A stretch of DNA of 64,000 nt from Bacteroides gallinarum DSM 18171 = JCM 13658 (GTDB taxonomy: Bacteria; Bacteroidota; Bacteroidia; Bacteroidales; Bacteroidaceae), in NCBI RefSeq assembly GCF_000374365.1, contig NZ_KB894117.1, positions 118,524 to 182,523 of the forward strand. The letters run 5' to 3'. The notes below the pieces were generated by a model. That model did no database searches and was not told the DNA's origin. It worked only from the letters and a program-made list of their open reading frames with translations. The position numbers and the translations under genes were made by a program. Positions 63,929-64,000 of this stretch are shown here, piece by piece. Every line of letters starts with the position of its first letter. Position 1 is the stretch's first letter.

Positions 63929-64000
63929 TGACAACTATGGCAATAGATAATAAAGATAAAAAAGTCCTTAATGTTCCCCATTTGAGATTCCCGGAGTTTA
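63928..64000 (+). CDS. hsdS: Type I restriction specificity subunit S, 5' end only
   Basis: The frame opens at ATG 63928 (or 63937) and is open to the window end; 24 residues are visible, ending VPHLRFPEF, which matches the start of many HsdS proteins (V/A-P-x-L-R-F-P-x-F). The position after hsdR, hsdM and rhuM supports it. The target-recognition domains are outside the window. Confidence 0.75.
   Translation, partial: MTTMAIDNKDKKVLNVPHLRFPEF

Larger units (their letters stand above)
50139..64000. other. AT-rich defence island
   Basis: Same-direction clusters follow each other without core genes: HipBST-like module, Detocs-like phosphorelay, XRE regulator, type I restriction-modification operon with a RhuM-type gene. 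Codon use is strongly A/T-ending compared with the core genes to the left. The right limit is beyond the window. Confidence 0.8.

Overview
The window is a piece of a Bacteroides-type chromosome (order Bacteroidales). The support is the recurring Bacteroides sigma promoter signature (TTTG, 19-21 bp, TAnnTTTG) in front of many genes, a SusC/SusD polysaccharide utilization locus, a GH97 SusB-like enzyme, type-B L31, DUF6452/DUF6048-like genes and a Bacteroides-style integrative element. I name no species.

Bases 1 to about 14,900 are the integrase-proximal part of an integrative mobilizable or conjugative element. It carries an OmpA-like gene cut by the window edge, an IS481-family insertion with 9-bp direct repeats, a MobV relaxase with a hairpin-rich candidate oriT, a run of minus-strand genes of unknown function, a recombinase homologue that has lost its catalytic serine, an LPD11 protein, SSB, small hypothetical genes, a histone-H1-like protein and a tyrosine integrase. 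Two long gene-poor stretches (10.2-10.9 kb and 12.4-13.1 kb) share a ~32-bp repeat and contain good promoters without obvious genes.

Bases 15,000 to 50,138 are mostly core genome: rpmE2, gcvT, pepT, an unusual PurF homologue without the N-terminal cysteine, a GH97 alpha-glucosidase, an HU-like protein, a Fic protein beside a decayed hsdS fragment, crcB, a pentapeptide-repeat protein and enolase. A probable beta-1,3-glucan PUL runs on the minus strand from 39,985 to 27,441: ligand-sensing LuxR-type regulator, SusC, SusD, GH16, GH158-like, GH3. The SusC signal peptide is interrupted by a single-base shift in an A-tract. Next come tRNA-Thr and the SRP RNA, then DUF4199, GT2, DUF6452, DUF6048, mntP, apbE, DUF486, ttcA, a TPR protein, an nfeD-floA pair and a uridine phosphorylase-like gene.

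Bases 50,139 to 64,000 are visibly AT-rich and form a defence island: a three-gene HipB/HipS/HipT-like toxin-antitoxin with paired operators, a three-gene phosphorelay whose output protein is a receiver fused to a nucleosidase (matching the Detocs anti-phage system, DtcA-DtcB-DtcC), an XRE regulator, and a type I restriction-modification operon (hsdR, hsdM, a RhuM-type fusion gene, and hsdS entering from the right edge). The Detocs-like operon is the most exciting system here. Its architecture matches a described family, so its novelty lies in this copy and its context rather than in the concept.
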